This document shows, piece after piece, positions 32,498 to 40,869 of a DNA stretch of 61,654 nt. The stretch's first letter is position 1, and each line of letters opens with the position of its first letter. The DNA lies in the NCBI GenBank assembly GCA_036172265.1, contig JASFBA010000073.1, forward strand, positions 1 through 61,654, read 5' to 3'. A program made the translations under genes and the position numbers. This DNA is from JASFBA01 sp036172265. GTDB lineage: Bacteria > Chloroflexota > Chloroflexia > DTKN01. The notes beneath the pieces were generated by a model that did not search any database, had not been told where the DNA came from, and saw nothing but the letters and a program-made list of their open reading frames with translations.

Positions 32498-35056
32498 GTG
32501 ATTCCGGTATCGCTCCGATTGCGCAATTTTATGTGCTATCGAGAAGGCCTTCCTCCCCTGGAGTTTGATTTCCGTCTGGCCTGCCTTTCCGGACCGAACG
32601 GGGCCGGCAAATCGGCTATCCTGGATGCCATCACCTGGGCGCTTTGGGGACAAGCCCGTGCTCGCTCCGACGATGCCCTGATTGCCCAGGGAACCCAGGA
32701 GATGGAGGTGGAATTCGAGTTCCTCCTGGAGGGAACTCACTACCGCGTCTACCGCCGGCGGGAACGCGGCGGTCCCCGAGGAGCGGGGAAAACCCGGTTG
32801 GAACTCCAGGTCTACGGCCCGTTGGGGTGGAGAACGATGTCCGGCGAGAGCATCCGCAAGACAGAGCAGCGCATCATCGAACTCCTGCGTATGGATTACA
32901 ATACCTTCATCAACTCCTCCTTCCTCCTCCAGGGGAGGGCCGACGAGTTTACCCTCAAGACGCCGGCCGAACGCAAGGACATCCTGGCCGATATCCTGGG
33001 CCTGGGCTACTACGATGTCCTGGAGCAACGGGCCCGCGAGAGGCTGCGCGCCGAGGAACGGAACCTCCACACCCTTTCCCTGAGCATCGCCGAACTGGAG
33101 CGGGAACTGGCCCGCCGGAAGGAACTGGAGGAAGCCCTGGCCCGGGCCGAGGAAGAAGCGGCCCGACAGGAGCAGGCGTTTGCCGTCCGACAGCAGGAAC
33201 TGGCCGAACTTCAGGGTCGCCTTACCTCCTTGGAGGCCGACGCTCGGCAGGCGGAGGAGGTGCGCCGGCGCATCCTACGGCTGGAGGAAGAAGTGGCCCA
33301 TCTGTCTGAGCGGATGGCCCAGACGGAGGGACGCCTTCAGGAAGACCGAGCCCTGATGGAACGAGCGGCCGAAATCGAGGCCGGGGAACGCCGTCTCCGG
33401 GAGTTGCGGGAACGCAACGAGGCCCTTTCCCAGGCAGCCGGCCGGCTTCTCGCCCTTTCCGAGCGCCAGCACGCCCTGGAGCAGGCTATCGAACGGGCCA
33501 GGAACAGCCTGGTGACGGAGCGGGAGGTGCTGCGCCAGTCGCTTCGGGAAATGGCCGAACGGCTGGAGGAATTGCCGGCCTATGACCGCCGCCTGGAAGA
33601 AATCGCCCGGGAACTGGCCGATCTCCGGGAGAAGGAGGCCCAGCGCAAAGCCCTGCTCGAGGAAGCCCAGGAACAGGTCGCTGCCGTCCGCACCCTCAAG
33701 GCCGACTGCCAGCGCCTTCGGGAAGAGATGGAGGCGCTGCGGCAAAAACTGGATATGTTGGGGGAGGAGGTCACCCGGTGTCCCCTTTGTCAGAGTCCCC
33801 TCAGCCCGGAGTCGTATGCCCACATTCGTTCCTCTTACCAGGCCGAGGGGGAGCAAAAACGTGACCTCTATCGGCAAAAAGAGGCCGAGATTCGCCGTCG
33901 GGAGGAGCGCCTGACCGAACTCCGCGCCCAGCAGGAAAAGTTGGAGCAGGAACTCAAGCGGGTGCGCCTCCTGGAGGGACAGCAGACGGCCCTGGAAAGG
34001 AGCCGGATGGAACTGGCCCAACTGGCCGAGGAGCGGCCGGCCAGGGAAAGCCGCCTGCAGGAAATCGAGCGCGCCCTGGAAGAAGCCGCCTATGCGCCAG
34101 AGGAACGGGCCGCTTTGCTCGCCATCCAGAAGGAAGTTGCTGCCCTGGACTATCGCCGCGAGGAGCACCAGGCTGTCCAGCAGGAACTGGCCCGGCTCCG
34201 GAGCGTGGAAGAGGAATACCGGCGACTCCAAGGGGCCCGCGAGCGCCTGGCCGAAGGAGAGCGCCTCCTGGAGGAAATGCAGGCCGCCCGGAGGCGTTAC
34301 CAGGAGGAACGTGCCCGGGAGCAGGAGCACCTCTCTGCCCTGGAAAGCCGCTTGGCCGAACTGGAGGCCCTTCGGGTCCGTCGGGAAGAGGCCGAAGCCG
34401 CCCTGCGCGAGGCCCAGGAGGCGTTGGGACAGGCGCGACAGGCCCAGGGAAGCGCCCGCGGCGCCCTGGAACGCCTTCAGGAAGCCGAGGAACGTTGTCG
34501 GGAAAGAAAGCGGACCTATGAGGAGGCGGTGGAACGCCGGGGTATCTATGAGGAACTGACCCTGGCCCTGGGGAAGCGGGGCGTCCAGGCCATGCTCATT
34601 GAGACGGCCGTTCCCGAGATCGAACAGGAGGCCAACGAACTGCTGGCCCGGATGACCGACGGGGAAATGGCCCTACAACTGGCCATGCAAAGGGAGACGA
34701 AGCAGGGCACAGTCGTCGAGACGCTGGATATTCACGTCTCCGACTCGCGAGGCACCCGCCCCTATGAAAACTTTTCCGGTGGGGAAAAGTTGCGCATCGA
34801 CCTGGCCTTGAGAATCGCCCTGAGCCGGCTTCTTTCCCGCCGGGCCGGCGCCAGTCTCCAGACCCTGGTCATTGATGAAGGTTTCGGCACCCAGGATGCC
34901 GAGGGCCGGCTGCGCCTGGTGGAGGCCATCCGGTCGGTAGAGAAGGAATTCGAGAGGATTCTGGTGATCACTCACCTGCAGGAGTTGAAGGAACTCTTCC
35001 CGGTGCGCATCGAGGTCGAAAAGACGTCCGAGGGAAGCCGATGGAGGGTGGTGTGA
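32498..35056 (+). CDS. SbcC/Rad50-like coiled-coil ATPase
   Basis: The 852-residue SMC-type ATPase has Walker A GPNGAGKS (residues 32-39), long coiled coils (about 170-420 and 450-700) around a zinc hook CPLC near residue 428, the signature NFSGGEKLRIDLALRIALS near 755 and Walker B LVIDEGFGTQD near 787. Rad50/SbcC proteins pair with the Mre11/SbcD nuclease in break repair and hairpin cleavage, but no sbcD is adjacent. GTG 32498, seven bases after GGAGGT, is the better start than ATG 32474. The next gene starts within three bases of the stop. Confidence 0.9.
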   Translation: MIPVSLRLRNFMCYREGLPPLEFDFRLACLSGPNGAGKSAILDAITWALWGQARARSDDALIAQGTQEMEVEFEFLLEGTHYRVYRRRERGGPRGAGKTRLELQVYGPLGWRTMSGESIRKTEQRIIELLRMDYNTFINSSFLLQGRADEFTLKTPAERKDILADILGLGYYDVLEQRARERLRAEERNLHTLSLSIAELERELARRKELEEALARAEEEAARQEQAFAVRQQELAELQGRLTSLEADARQAEEVRRRILRLEEEVAHLSERMAQTEGRLQEDRALMERAAEIEAGERRLRELRERNEALSQAAGRLLALSERQHALEQAIERARNSLVTEREVLRQSLREMAERLEELPAYDRRLEEIARELADLREKEAQRKALLEEAQEQVAAVRTLKADCQRLREEMEALRQKLDMLGEEVTRCPLCQSPLSPESYAHIRSSYQAEGEQKRDLYRQKEAEIRRREERLTELRAQQEKLEQELKRVRLLEGQQTALERSRMELAQLAEERPARESRLQEIERALEEAAYAPEERAALLAIQKEVAALDYRREEHQAVQQELARLRSVEEEYRRLQGARERLAEGERLLEEMQAARRRYQEERAREQEHLSALESRLAELEALRVRREEAEAALREAQEALGQARQAQGSARGALERLQEAEERCRERKRTYEEAVERRGIYEELTLALGKRGVQAMLIETAVPEIEQEANELLARMTDGEMALQLAMQRETKQGTVVETLDIHVSDSRGTRPYENFSGGEKLRIDLALRIALSRLLSRRAGASLQTLVIDEGFGTQDAEGRLRLVEAIRSVEKEFERILVITHLQELKELFPVRIEVEKTSEGSRWRVV

Positions 35057-35058
35057 GG

Positions 35059-35922
35059 ATGCAGTTCGCCTGGGCCCGCACAGGAATCCCCCAGATTACC
35101 CTGGAACTGTATGGCTCCATTCCTGAGGAGACGGTCCAGGCCGTCCGGCAGGAAATCGAATCCTGCTACCGTGCCCTCACCGTTCCCCTGCCGGAGGCGG
35201 TGAGCCTTTGCCTCTTCGACACCCTGGCCCGCTGGCGGGAGTATGCGGCCCGTCGGCGGGAGGAGGCCGGCGTGATCACGGCCGGGGAGGAGGGCTTCCT
35301 GACCACGCACGAGGCCTGGGAGGGGGTGCCCCGGCTGAGCGTCTGTCTGGAACGCTTGGAGGCCCAGCCTCCGCTTGTCCAGCAGGGGGCGCTGCACCAG
35401 GTGGTGGCCCACAGCGTCCTGCACGGCCGGCCCGATTTCTACCGCTTTTCCGTCCCCCGCTCGCTCATTGCCGAAAGCCGGGCGCGGGGGGTGGAACTGG
35501 AAATCCTCCAGCAAATCCTTTACTTCGTAGCCATCGCCATCAAAGGGATGGAGGCCGCTGCTCTCCTGGCCGAGCACCGTTTCATCCAGGACCAGGTGGC
35601 CCTGGCGCTGTACCAGTTGGAGGCGAAGGAGGACGATGTGGTGCTCTGGAAGATGGCCCGATGGGAGCCGCGGGCCCGTCTCCTGTACCTCTCGGCCCAG
35701 TTGAAGCCGCTCCTCTATCTCCGGCCGCTCCTGCCCTATGCCCCGGAACTGGCCGGGGCCGGCCGGGCGATGCTTTCCCACCTCCCACCCGAAGAGATCG
35801 AACGCCTGGAGAGCCTGGTGGAGGAACTGGCCGCCCGATGTAGCGGCGATACCCACCGCGACGTCAGCGCCGGGCTGGCGTTGGTGCTGGGCCGGCTTGT
35901 TGAGGAGGCGCACCTTGGATAA
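35059..35922 (+). CDS. Unknown protein coupled to the SbcC-like gene
   Basis: The 287-residue soluble, mostly helical protein is not one I recognise. It contains HQVVAHSVLHG (about residues 113-123), a His cluster that could bind metal, and a possible helical repeat toward the C-terminus. It begins two bases after the stop of the SbcC-like gene (ATG 35059; an upstream in-frame ATG 35041 would overlap it), and its own end overlaps the start of the CHAT-like remnant. The tight coupling suggests that all three act together, perhaps as a break-sensing or defence complex; this is inference only. Confidence 0.6.
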   Translation: MQFAWARTGIPQITLELYGSIPEETVQAVRQEIESCYRALTVPLPEAVSLCLFDTLARWREYAARRREEAGVITAGEEGFLTTHEAWEGVPRLSVCLERLEAQPPLVQQGALHQVVAHSVLHGRPDFYRFSVPRSLIAESRARGVELEILQQILYFVAIAIKGMEAAALLAEHRFIQDQVALALYQLEAKEDDVVLWKMARWEPRARLLYLSAQLKPLLYLRPLLPYAPELAGAGRAMLSHLPPEEIERLESLVEELAARCSGDTHRDVSAGLALVLGRLVEEAHLG

Positions 35923-36510
35923 CCCGCTCCGGGTTCTGGTGGCCCTGCCCCGTCCCCTCATCACCTTGCTGGCTGAAGAAGGCGGTGAAGTCGTGCCGGT
36001 AGCACGCTGGGAAGAGGCCCCGGAGGCCTGGATCACGCCTCCTCTGTGTGAAGTGCCCCAACTGGATGCCGTCATCGGGGCGCTGCAGAGTGGCTCCGTC
36101 CGCTTGCTCCTCCTGCCTCAGGCCACCGTGGAGGCCCTGCAGATGCCCTGCGCGAATTCCCGCCCCACCTCTTTGTCCTCGATATCCCCGGCGGCGAAAG
36201 CGGCCGCCTCCAGTTCGAAGGACCCTACGGCGAGGCCAACCTCCTGCCTGCCGCCGAACTGGGGGAAATGCTCGCCCGCCGGGGCATACGCCTGGCCGTC
36301 TTTTCCGCCTGCTACTCCCGTATAGCCGCCCAGACGCTCTGCCAGGCCGGTGTACCGCCGGCCGTGGGCATGGGGGAAAGCATCAGGGGGCGTAGCCGAA
36401 GAGGAAATCCTGGCCCGGATCCGGTCCGTGGCTCGTTGGTCGAAAAGGCTGGAAAAGCCTTGGAGACCTTTCAGGTCTTTCTCCTTGGCAGTCATCGCCT
36501 CCTCCGCTAA
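35915..36510 (+). pseudogene. CHAT-like cysteine protease, frameshifted
   Basis: A TTG start at 35915 behind GAGGAGG gives LDNPLRVLVALPRPL and on to ATVEAL; the frame is then wrong. In the next frame the protein continues DALREFPPHLFVLDIPGG, LARRGIRLAVFSACYS (Cys of the CHAT dyad) and QAGVPPAVGMGES. One missing base between 36140 and 36141 (CTGC-AGATG instead of CTGCGAGATG) restores ...EALRDALREF. The HFxGHG motif carrying the catalytic His is replaced by LDIPGG, and the end after GMGES looks eroded. CHAT proteases are caspase-like and often defence-linked. This copy looks inactive. Confidence 0.6.
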
Positions 36511-36559
36511 GATATCTTTTGAAAGAACCATACCACCGGTAAATATAGAATGCGGCCTT

Positions 36560-36588
36560 TTGCAAAACGAGCCGGGGTGTCATATAAT
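36560..36588 (+). promoter_or_regulatory. mltG promoter
   Basis: TTGCAA (36560-36565), 17 bp, TATAAT (36583-36588), about 45 bp before the mltG start. Confidence 0.75.
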
Positions 36589-36632
36589 ACGGGCGGAACC
36601 GCCGATGTGCACAATGGAAAAGCGAGGCTGAG

Positions 36633-37721
36633 ATGCGTGAATTCTTGCGTTTTCTCTCCTTCCTTCTCCTGATCGCCTCCTTGGTCGTGGTAGGGGTCCT
36701 CTTCTACGCCATCCGCTTCCTGCGCACTTCGCCCTCGCTTCCCCTATTGGCGAACGCGCCTCGTTCGGGGGAGGTGGTCTTTATCGTCGAGCCCGGAGAG
36801 ACCACGGCCGGGATCGCCCGCCGTCTGGCCGAGCAGAACCTCATCCAAGCCGTCTGGCCCATCCCGGCGGACTGGCTCTTCCGCACCTGGGCCTGGGTGC
36901 GGGGGATGGACGGCCGTCTGGAGGCCGGCCGACACATCCTGCGCTACGGCATGACCCTGGACGAAATCCTGGAGACGCTGGCCAGCTCGCCCTTGGTAGA
37001 GGAAATCACCTTCACCATCCGCGAGGGGCTGCGTCTGGAGGAGGTGGCCGAGGCCTTGGAGATCCAGGGGGTGATGTCGGCCGAGGAGTTCCTGGAGGCT
37101 GTGAAACGCCCTTACAACTACGATTTCCTGGCCGACCGCCCGGAGGGTGCCTCCCTGGAGGGCTACATCTTCCCCGACACCTACCTTGTTCCCCGCGCCT
37201 ATACCCCCACCCAGGTCGTGGACTTTATCCTGCGGAACTTTGACCAGCGTTTCGAGGCCGAGATGCGCCGGGAAGCCCAGGCCCAGGGGAGGAGCGTCTA
37301 CGAGGTGGTCACGCTGGCTTCGATCGTGGAACGAGAGGCAGTGGTGGATGCCGAGCGCCCTATCATCGCCGGCATCTTCCTCAACCGGTTGAAGGCCGGC
37401 TGGCCCCTCGCCGCCGATCCGACGGTGCAGTACGCTGTGGGCTATAACGCCCGACAGGGCACTTGGTGGCCGGTGCTCTACTTCGACGAACTGGGCATCG
37501 AAAGCCTGGAGGAAATTGACAGCCCCTACAACACCTACCGCTATGCCGGCCTCCCTCCCGGTCCGATCTGCAACCCCGGCCTGGCCTCCCTTCGGGCGGC
37601 GCTCTACCCGGCCCAGACCGATTACTACTTTTTCGTGGCCAAGAATGACGGTTCCGGCGAACACGCCTTTGCCCGAACGTCGGAGGAGCACGCCAGAAAC
37701 GTGGAGCGTTACCAGCGGTAG
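36633..37721 (+). CDS. mltG: Endolytic murein transglycosylase MltG
   Basis: The 362-residue membrane-anchored enzyme cuts nascent peptidoglycan strands and sets glycan length. An N-terminal membrane segment (residues 5-30) is followed by a LysM-like region (VEPGETTAGIARRLAEQNLI) and the YceG domain with the catalytic Glu in LASIVEREA (about 228-236), ADPTVQYAVGY, SPYNTYRYAGLPPGPICNPG and the terminal YYFFVAKNDGSGEHAF. It starts a plus-strand run with the prepilin peptidase, thyX and fchA genes. Confidence 0.94.
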   Translation: MREFLRFLSFLLLIASLVVVGVLFYAIRFLRTSPSLPLLANAPRSGEVVFIVEPGETTAGIARRLAEQNLIQAVWPIPADWLFRTWAWVRGMDGRLEAGRHILRYGMTLDEILETLASSPLVEEITFTIREGLRLEEVAEALEIQGVMSAEEFLEAVKRPYNYDFLADRPEGASLEGYIFPDTYLVPRAYTPTQVVDFILRNFDQRFEAEMRREAQAQGRSVYEVVTLASIVEREAVVDAERPIIAGIFLNRLKAGWPLAADPTVQYAVGYNARQGTWWPVLYFDELGIESLEEIDSPYNTYRYAGLPPGPICNPGLASLRAALYPAQTDYYFFVAKNDGSGEHAFARTSEEHARNVERYQR

Positions 37722-37806
37722 GTAGGACCCGCCTTGGCACGTTCATCCCCAAATTTGTAAAACAGTTCCGCAAGGGTTGTCCTACTGTTACCGGGGGAAA
37801 AGCAAG

Positions 37807-38544
37807 ATGTACATCGCTCTGGCTGCATTCCTGGGCCTTTTCCTGGGCACGTTCCTGGGCGTGCTCATCTGGCGTTTGCCCCGGGAAGATCGTCTCCGCC
37901 TTTTTCACCGGCCGCGCTGCACCCGTTGCGGGGGGCCGCTGGGGTGGGAACTTTTGCCGCTTTTGGGCTATCTCCTCCAACGGGGGCGCTGCCGGCGCTG
38001 CCGGGAGCCGATACCCTTCTTTTTTCCCCTGGTCGAACTCCTGACCGGAGCGGTTTTTGCCCTCCTGGTCTGGCGGCATGGCCTCGGTGGGACGGCCGGC
38101 CTTCACGCCTTCTTTAGCCTGGCCCTCATCCTCACCCTTTTTCTGGACTGGCTGTACCAGGACATCTATTACATCGTCATCCTCCCTCCTGCCGTGCTGG
38201 CCCTGCTTTCCTCGTTCTGGGGAGGGAATTTGCGCCTGGAACTGCAGAACCGGTTGGCCGGCCTGGGAGTCGGGCTGATCTTCTTCGGGTTGCTCTTCCT
38301 CCTGGGACAGGTGCTCTTTCGCAGCCAGGCCCTGGGCCTGGGGGACGTGTGGCTGGCCGGGAGCATCGGGGCGATGGCCGGCTTCTACGGGGCGCTGTGG
38401 GCCCTCTCTTTGGGGATTGTCCTGGCCGCCGTCGGCGCCGGGCTGCTCCTGCTCCTCCGGAGGCGTTCGGCCGACGACTATATGCCCTATGGCTCCTACC
38501 TTTGCCTGGCCGCCCTGGGCTATTTCTGCTTCGGCCCCTTTTGA
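37807..38544 (+). CDS. Prepilin peptidase (A24 family)
   Basis: The 245-residue membrane aspartyl protease cleaves and may methylate type IV prepilins. It shows the N-terminal GLFLGTFLGVLIWRLP, the cytoplasmic zinc knuckles CTRCGG and CRRCREP, the first active Asp in LFLDWLYQDIYY and the second in GLGDVWLAGSIGA. The consensus GxGDxKL has Trp in place of Lys here. ATG 37807 follows GGGGGAAAAG; ATG 37777 is an alternative. No pilin or pilus ATPase genes are in the window. Confidence 0.88.
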   Translation: MYIALAAFLGLFLGTFLGVLIWRLPREDRLRLFHRPRCTRCGGPLGWELLPLLGYLLQRGRCRRCREPIPFFFPLVELLTGAVFALLVWRHGLGGTAGLHAFFSLALILTLFLDWLYQDIYYIVILPPAVLALLSSFWGGNLRLELQNRLAGLGVGLIFFGLLFLLGQVLFRSQALGLGDVWLAGSIGAMAGFYGALWALSLGIVLAAVGAGLLLLLRRRSADDYMPYGSYLCLAALGYFCFGPF

Positions 38545-38577
38545 CATTTGGCCATTTGAAATTTATGGAGAACTCCT

Positions 38578-39276
38578 GTGGAAGTCTGTCTCCTGGCCTA
38601 TACGCCTAACCCGCTGCGCCTCCTCTACACCGCCGCCCGCACCTGCTACAGCGTGCTTTCGCCGGCGAAGTTATGGGAAGACGGGGCCACGCCAAAACGG
38701 ATGGAGCGCCTGATCCGCCAGGTTGTGGAGAGCGGCCACCACTCCATCCTGGAACACGTCTCCTTCACCTTCGCCGTAACGGGAATCTCCCGCACTGCCA
38801 GCCATCAACTCGTCCGCCACCGCCTGGCCTCTTATAGCCAGCAGTCCCAGCGCTATGTCCAGGGGCCGTTTCCTTACGTAACGCCGGCCTCCTGGGTCCG
38901 GGCCGGGGAGGAATGGCTTCGCCGCTACCGGGAGGCAATGGCCGCATCGGAACGCCTCTACCAGGAAGCGGTGGCGGCCGGCATTCCCCCGGAGGATGCC
39001 CGTTTTGTCCTTCCCCAGGCGGTCACCACCAGTTTGACCGTAACCATGAACCTGCGCGAACTCATCCACGTCGTCGGGCTGCGCACCTGCGTCCGGGCCC
39101 AGTGGGAGATTCGCGAACTCTTCAACCGGGTGGCCGAACTCGTGCGCGCCGTCGAGCCTTTCCTGGGATCGTTCCTGGTGACCAAGTGCGAACGCCTGGG
39201 CTACTGCGATGAACGGGAAACGTGTGGACGTTATCCGTTGCGCTCCGAAATAGAAAGGACGAAGGTGATCCGATGA
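38578..39276 (+). CDS. thyX: FAD-dependent thymidylate synthase
   Basis: The 232-residue flavoenzyme makes dTMP from dUMP with methylene-tetrahydrofolate, producing tetrahydrofolate rather than dihydrofolate. The ThyX motif RHRLASYSQQSQRY (about residues 79-92) and the HHSILEHVSFTF segment are clear. GTG 38578 follows GGAG. Its stop overlaps the next start (ATGA), coupling it to a folate cyclodeaminase family gene, which fits a shared folate function. Confidence 0.95.
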   Translation: MEVCLLAYTPNPLRLLYTAARTCYSVLSPAKLWEDGATPKRMERLIRQVVESGHHSILEHVSFTFAVTGISRTASHQLVRHRLASYSQQSQRYVQGPFPYVTPASWVRAGEEWLRRYREAMAASERLYQEAVAAGIPPEDARFVLPQAVTTSLTVTMNLRELIHVVGLRTCVRAQWEIRELFNRVAELVRAVEPFLGSFLVTKCERLGYCDERETCGRYPLRSEIERTKVIR

Positions 39277-39905
39277 GCGAGACGTTTCTTCAGAAGACGG
39301 TGGAAGGCTTCCTGAACGAACTGGCCAGTAAGGCTCCGGTGCCGGGAGGTGGAAGCGTCTCCGCCCTGAGCGGGGCGCTGGCGGCCGGGCTGGTGACGAT
39401 GGTCTGCGACCTGACCATCGGCAAGAAGCAGTATGCCGAAGTAGAAGGGGAAATCCGCCGCTATCGGGAGGAGGCGGAGAATCTGCGGCTTCTCCTACAG
39501 GGGCTTATCCAGGCCGACGTGGAGGCCTACGGCCGGCTGGCGGCCGCCTACAAACTCCCCCGGGAGACGGAGGAAGAGCAGGCCGATCGCTACGCCGCCA
39601 TCCAGGAGGCCACGATGGCGGCCACCCGGGTGCCCCTGGAGATCGCCGAGGCTGCACGGAAGGTGGTGGAACTTTCCGGCCCGGTGGCCGAGAAGGGGTC
39701 GCGCCTGGCGGTGAGCGATGCCGGAATCGCCGCTCTCCTGGGCGAGGCCGCCGTCCATAGCGCCCTTCTGAACGTCAAGATCAACCTGCCCACCATCGAG
39801 GACGAGATGTTCGTATCCGAGGCGCGCCGTCGAATGGAAAAAGTCCTTGCCGGGCTGGCCAAGCGACGGGAGGCCATCCTCCGGACGGTCGAGGAGCGGA
39901 TATAG
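39273..39905 (+). CDS. Cyclodeaminase/cyclohydrolase family protein (FchA-like)
   Basis: The 210-residue helical protein belongs to the formiminotransferase-cyclodeaminase domain family; free-standing members such as FchA act as methenyl-tetrahydrofolate cyclohydrolases. The signature APVPGGGSVSALSGALAAGL lies at about 20-39, with ADVEAYGRLAAAYKLP and the Asn/Lys-rich INLPTIEDE near 185. ATG 39273 overlaps the thyX stop, so both feed the one-carbon folate pool. Confidence 0.9.
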   Translation: MSETFLQKTVEGFLNELASKAPVPGGGSVSALSGALAAGLVTMVCDLTIGKKQYAEVEGEIRRYREEAENLRLLLQGLIQADVEAYGRLAAAYKLPRETEEEQADRYAAIQEATMAATRVPLEIAEAARKVVELSGPVAEKGSRLAVSDAGIAALLGEAAVHSALLNVKINLPTIEDEMFVSEARRRMEKVLAGLAKRREAILRTVEERI

Positions 39906-39924
39906 GTCGGATTGCCGATCCGAC
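39906..39924. terminator. Hairpin between convergent genes
   Basis: GTCGGAT (39906-39912) and ATCCGAC (39918-39924) with a 5-nt loop, just after the cyclodeaminase stop and before the convergent acyltransferase end. There is no T-run; it is a likely bidirectional transcript end. Confidence 0.5.
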
Positions 39925-39948
39925 TTACGGGTAGATTGACGGCTCGGC

Positions 39949-40857
39949 CTACTCCCACAACTGCTGGAAGAGGTGCCACTGCTCGGGATGGGCGCGGATG
40001 CACGGTTCCATGGCCCGGGCGATGCGCTGGACGTTTTCGTAGACGCAGGCCTCGCGCTCGCCTTCCCGCAGGAGTTCGATGGGCAACATGTTGACCCGAT
40101 ACTCCCCTTTTTCTCGTCGGCAGTAGGCCAGGAAGAGGCTGGAGCCGGTGTGCAGGGCCAGCCGGACGGGGCCGTCGGGGAGGAGGGTCGGCCGGCCGAA
40201 GAACTCGACCTCGATGCCCTGTCCTTTGATCGGCCGGTCGGCGCCGGTCACCACGGTTCCCCCCTCGCTCAGTACACGCAGGGCGGCCCGAAGGGCCTTG
40301 GGACCCACCGGCATGATGCGTGTCTGCTGAAATTCGCGCAGCCGGTTGAGGAAAAGAAACCCCCGTTCCTGCTCCGGCAGGACCAGCACCAGCATCGGGT
40401 AGCCCCGGGCGGTGAGGGCCTGGCCGGCCAGGTCGAAACTGCTCAGGTGCGGGGCGATCAGGATGACCCCTTTTCCCAAACGATGGGCCTCCACAAAACG
40501 TGACCAGCCGGGCTCGTCAAAGTGTACCATAGAGGCGATCTTGGCCGGCGGGACGGAGGGCAGGTAAAACATTTCATAGTACTGTCGGGCGGCGTGGGCA
40601 AAGATGCGCAACGCCACCCAGCGCCGGCGCCAGCGATTTTCCCCCAGTACCGGCCGTAGGTTGCTCTCCAGGATGCCTCGGGCGTGCGGGGAAAAAAGTC
40701 CCCACAGGCAGGCGATCGTCTGCACGAGAGGGTAGCCTATCGCTCGGGGAAGGATACGGGCCAGAAAAAGCCCCAGCCGCATCAGCCGTTCGTTCAAGGG
40801 GCGAACCTGTTTGAACTGTTTCTTGCGGAAGGAGGGGCGGCTGGATTTCATTGCCAA
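39949..40857 (-). CDS. LpxL/HtrB-like lysophospholipid acyltransferase
   Basis: The 302-residue protein belongs to the family of lipid A late acyltransferases and actinobacterial PatA. It has a hydrophobic N-terminal segment (about 25-55) and the catalytic HX4D motif in APHLSSFDLAGQ (about 140), followed by LLPDGPVRLALHTGSSLFLAY. In a monoderm lineage it more likely acylates a glycolipid or phospholipid than lipid A. No lpxA-D genes are seen. It lies 12 bp after tgt in the same orientation. Confidence 0.82.
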   Translation of the reverse strand: MAMKSSRPSFRKKQFKQVRPLNERLMRLGLFLARILPRAIGYPLVQTIACLWGLFSPHARGILESNLRPVLGENRWRRRWVALRIFAHAARQYYEMFYLPSVPPAKIASMVHFDEPGWSRFVEAHRLGKGVILIAPHLSSFDLAGQALTARGYPMLVLVLPEQERGFLFLNRLREFQQTRIMPVGPKALRAALRVLSEGGTVVTGADRPIKGQGIEVEFFGRPTLLPDGPVRLALHTGSSLFLAYCRREKGEYRVNMLPIELLREGEREACVYENVQRIARAMEPCIRAHPEQWHLFQQLWE

Positions 40858-40869
40858 GTTCTCACCCTG

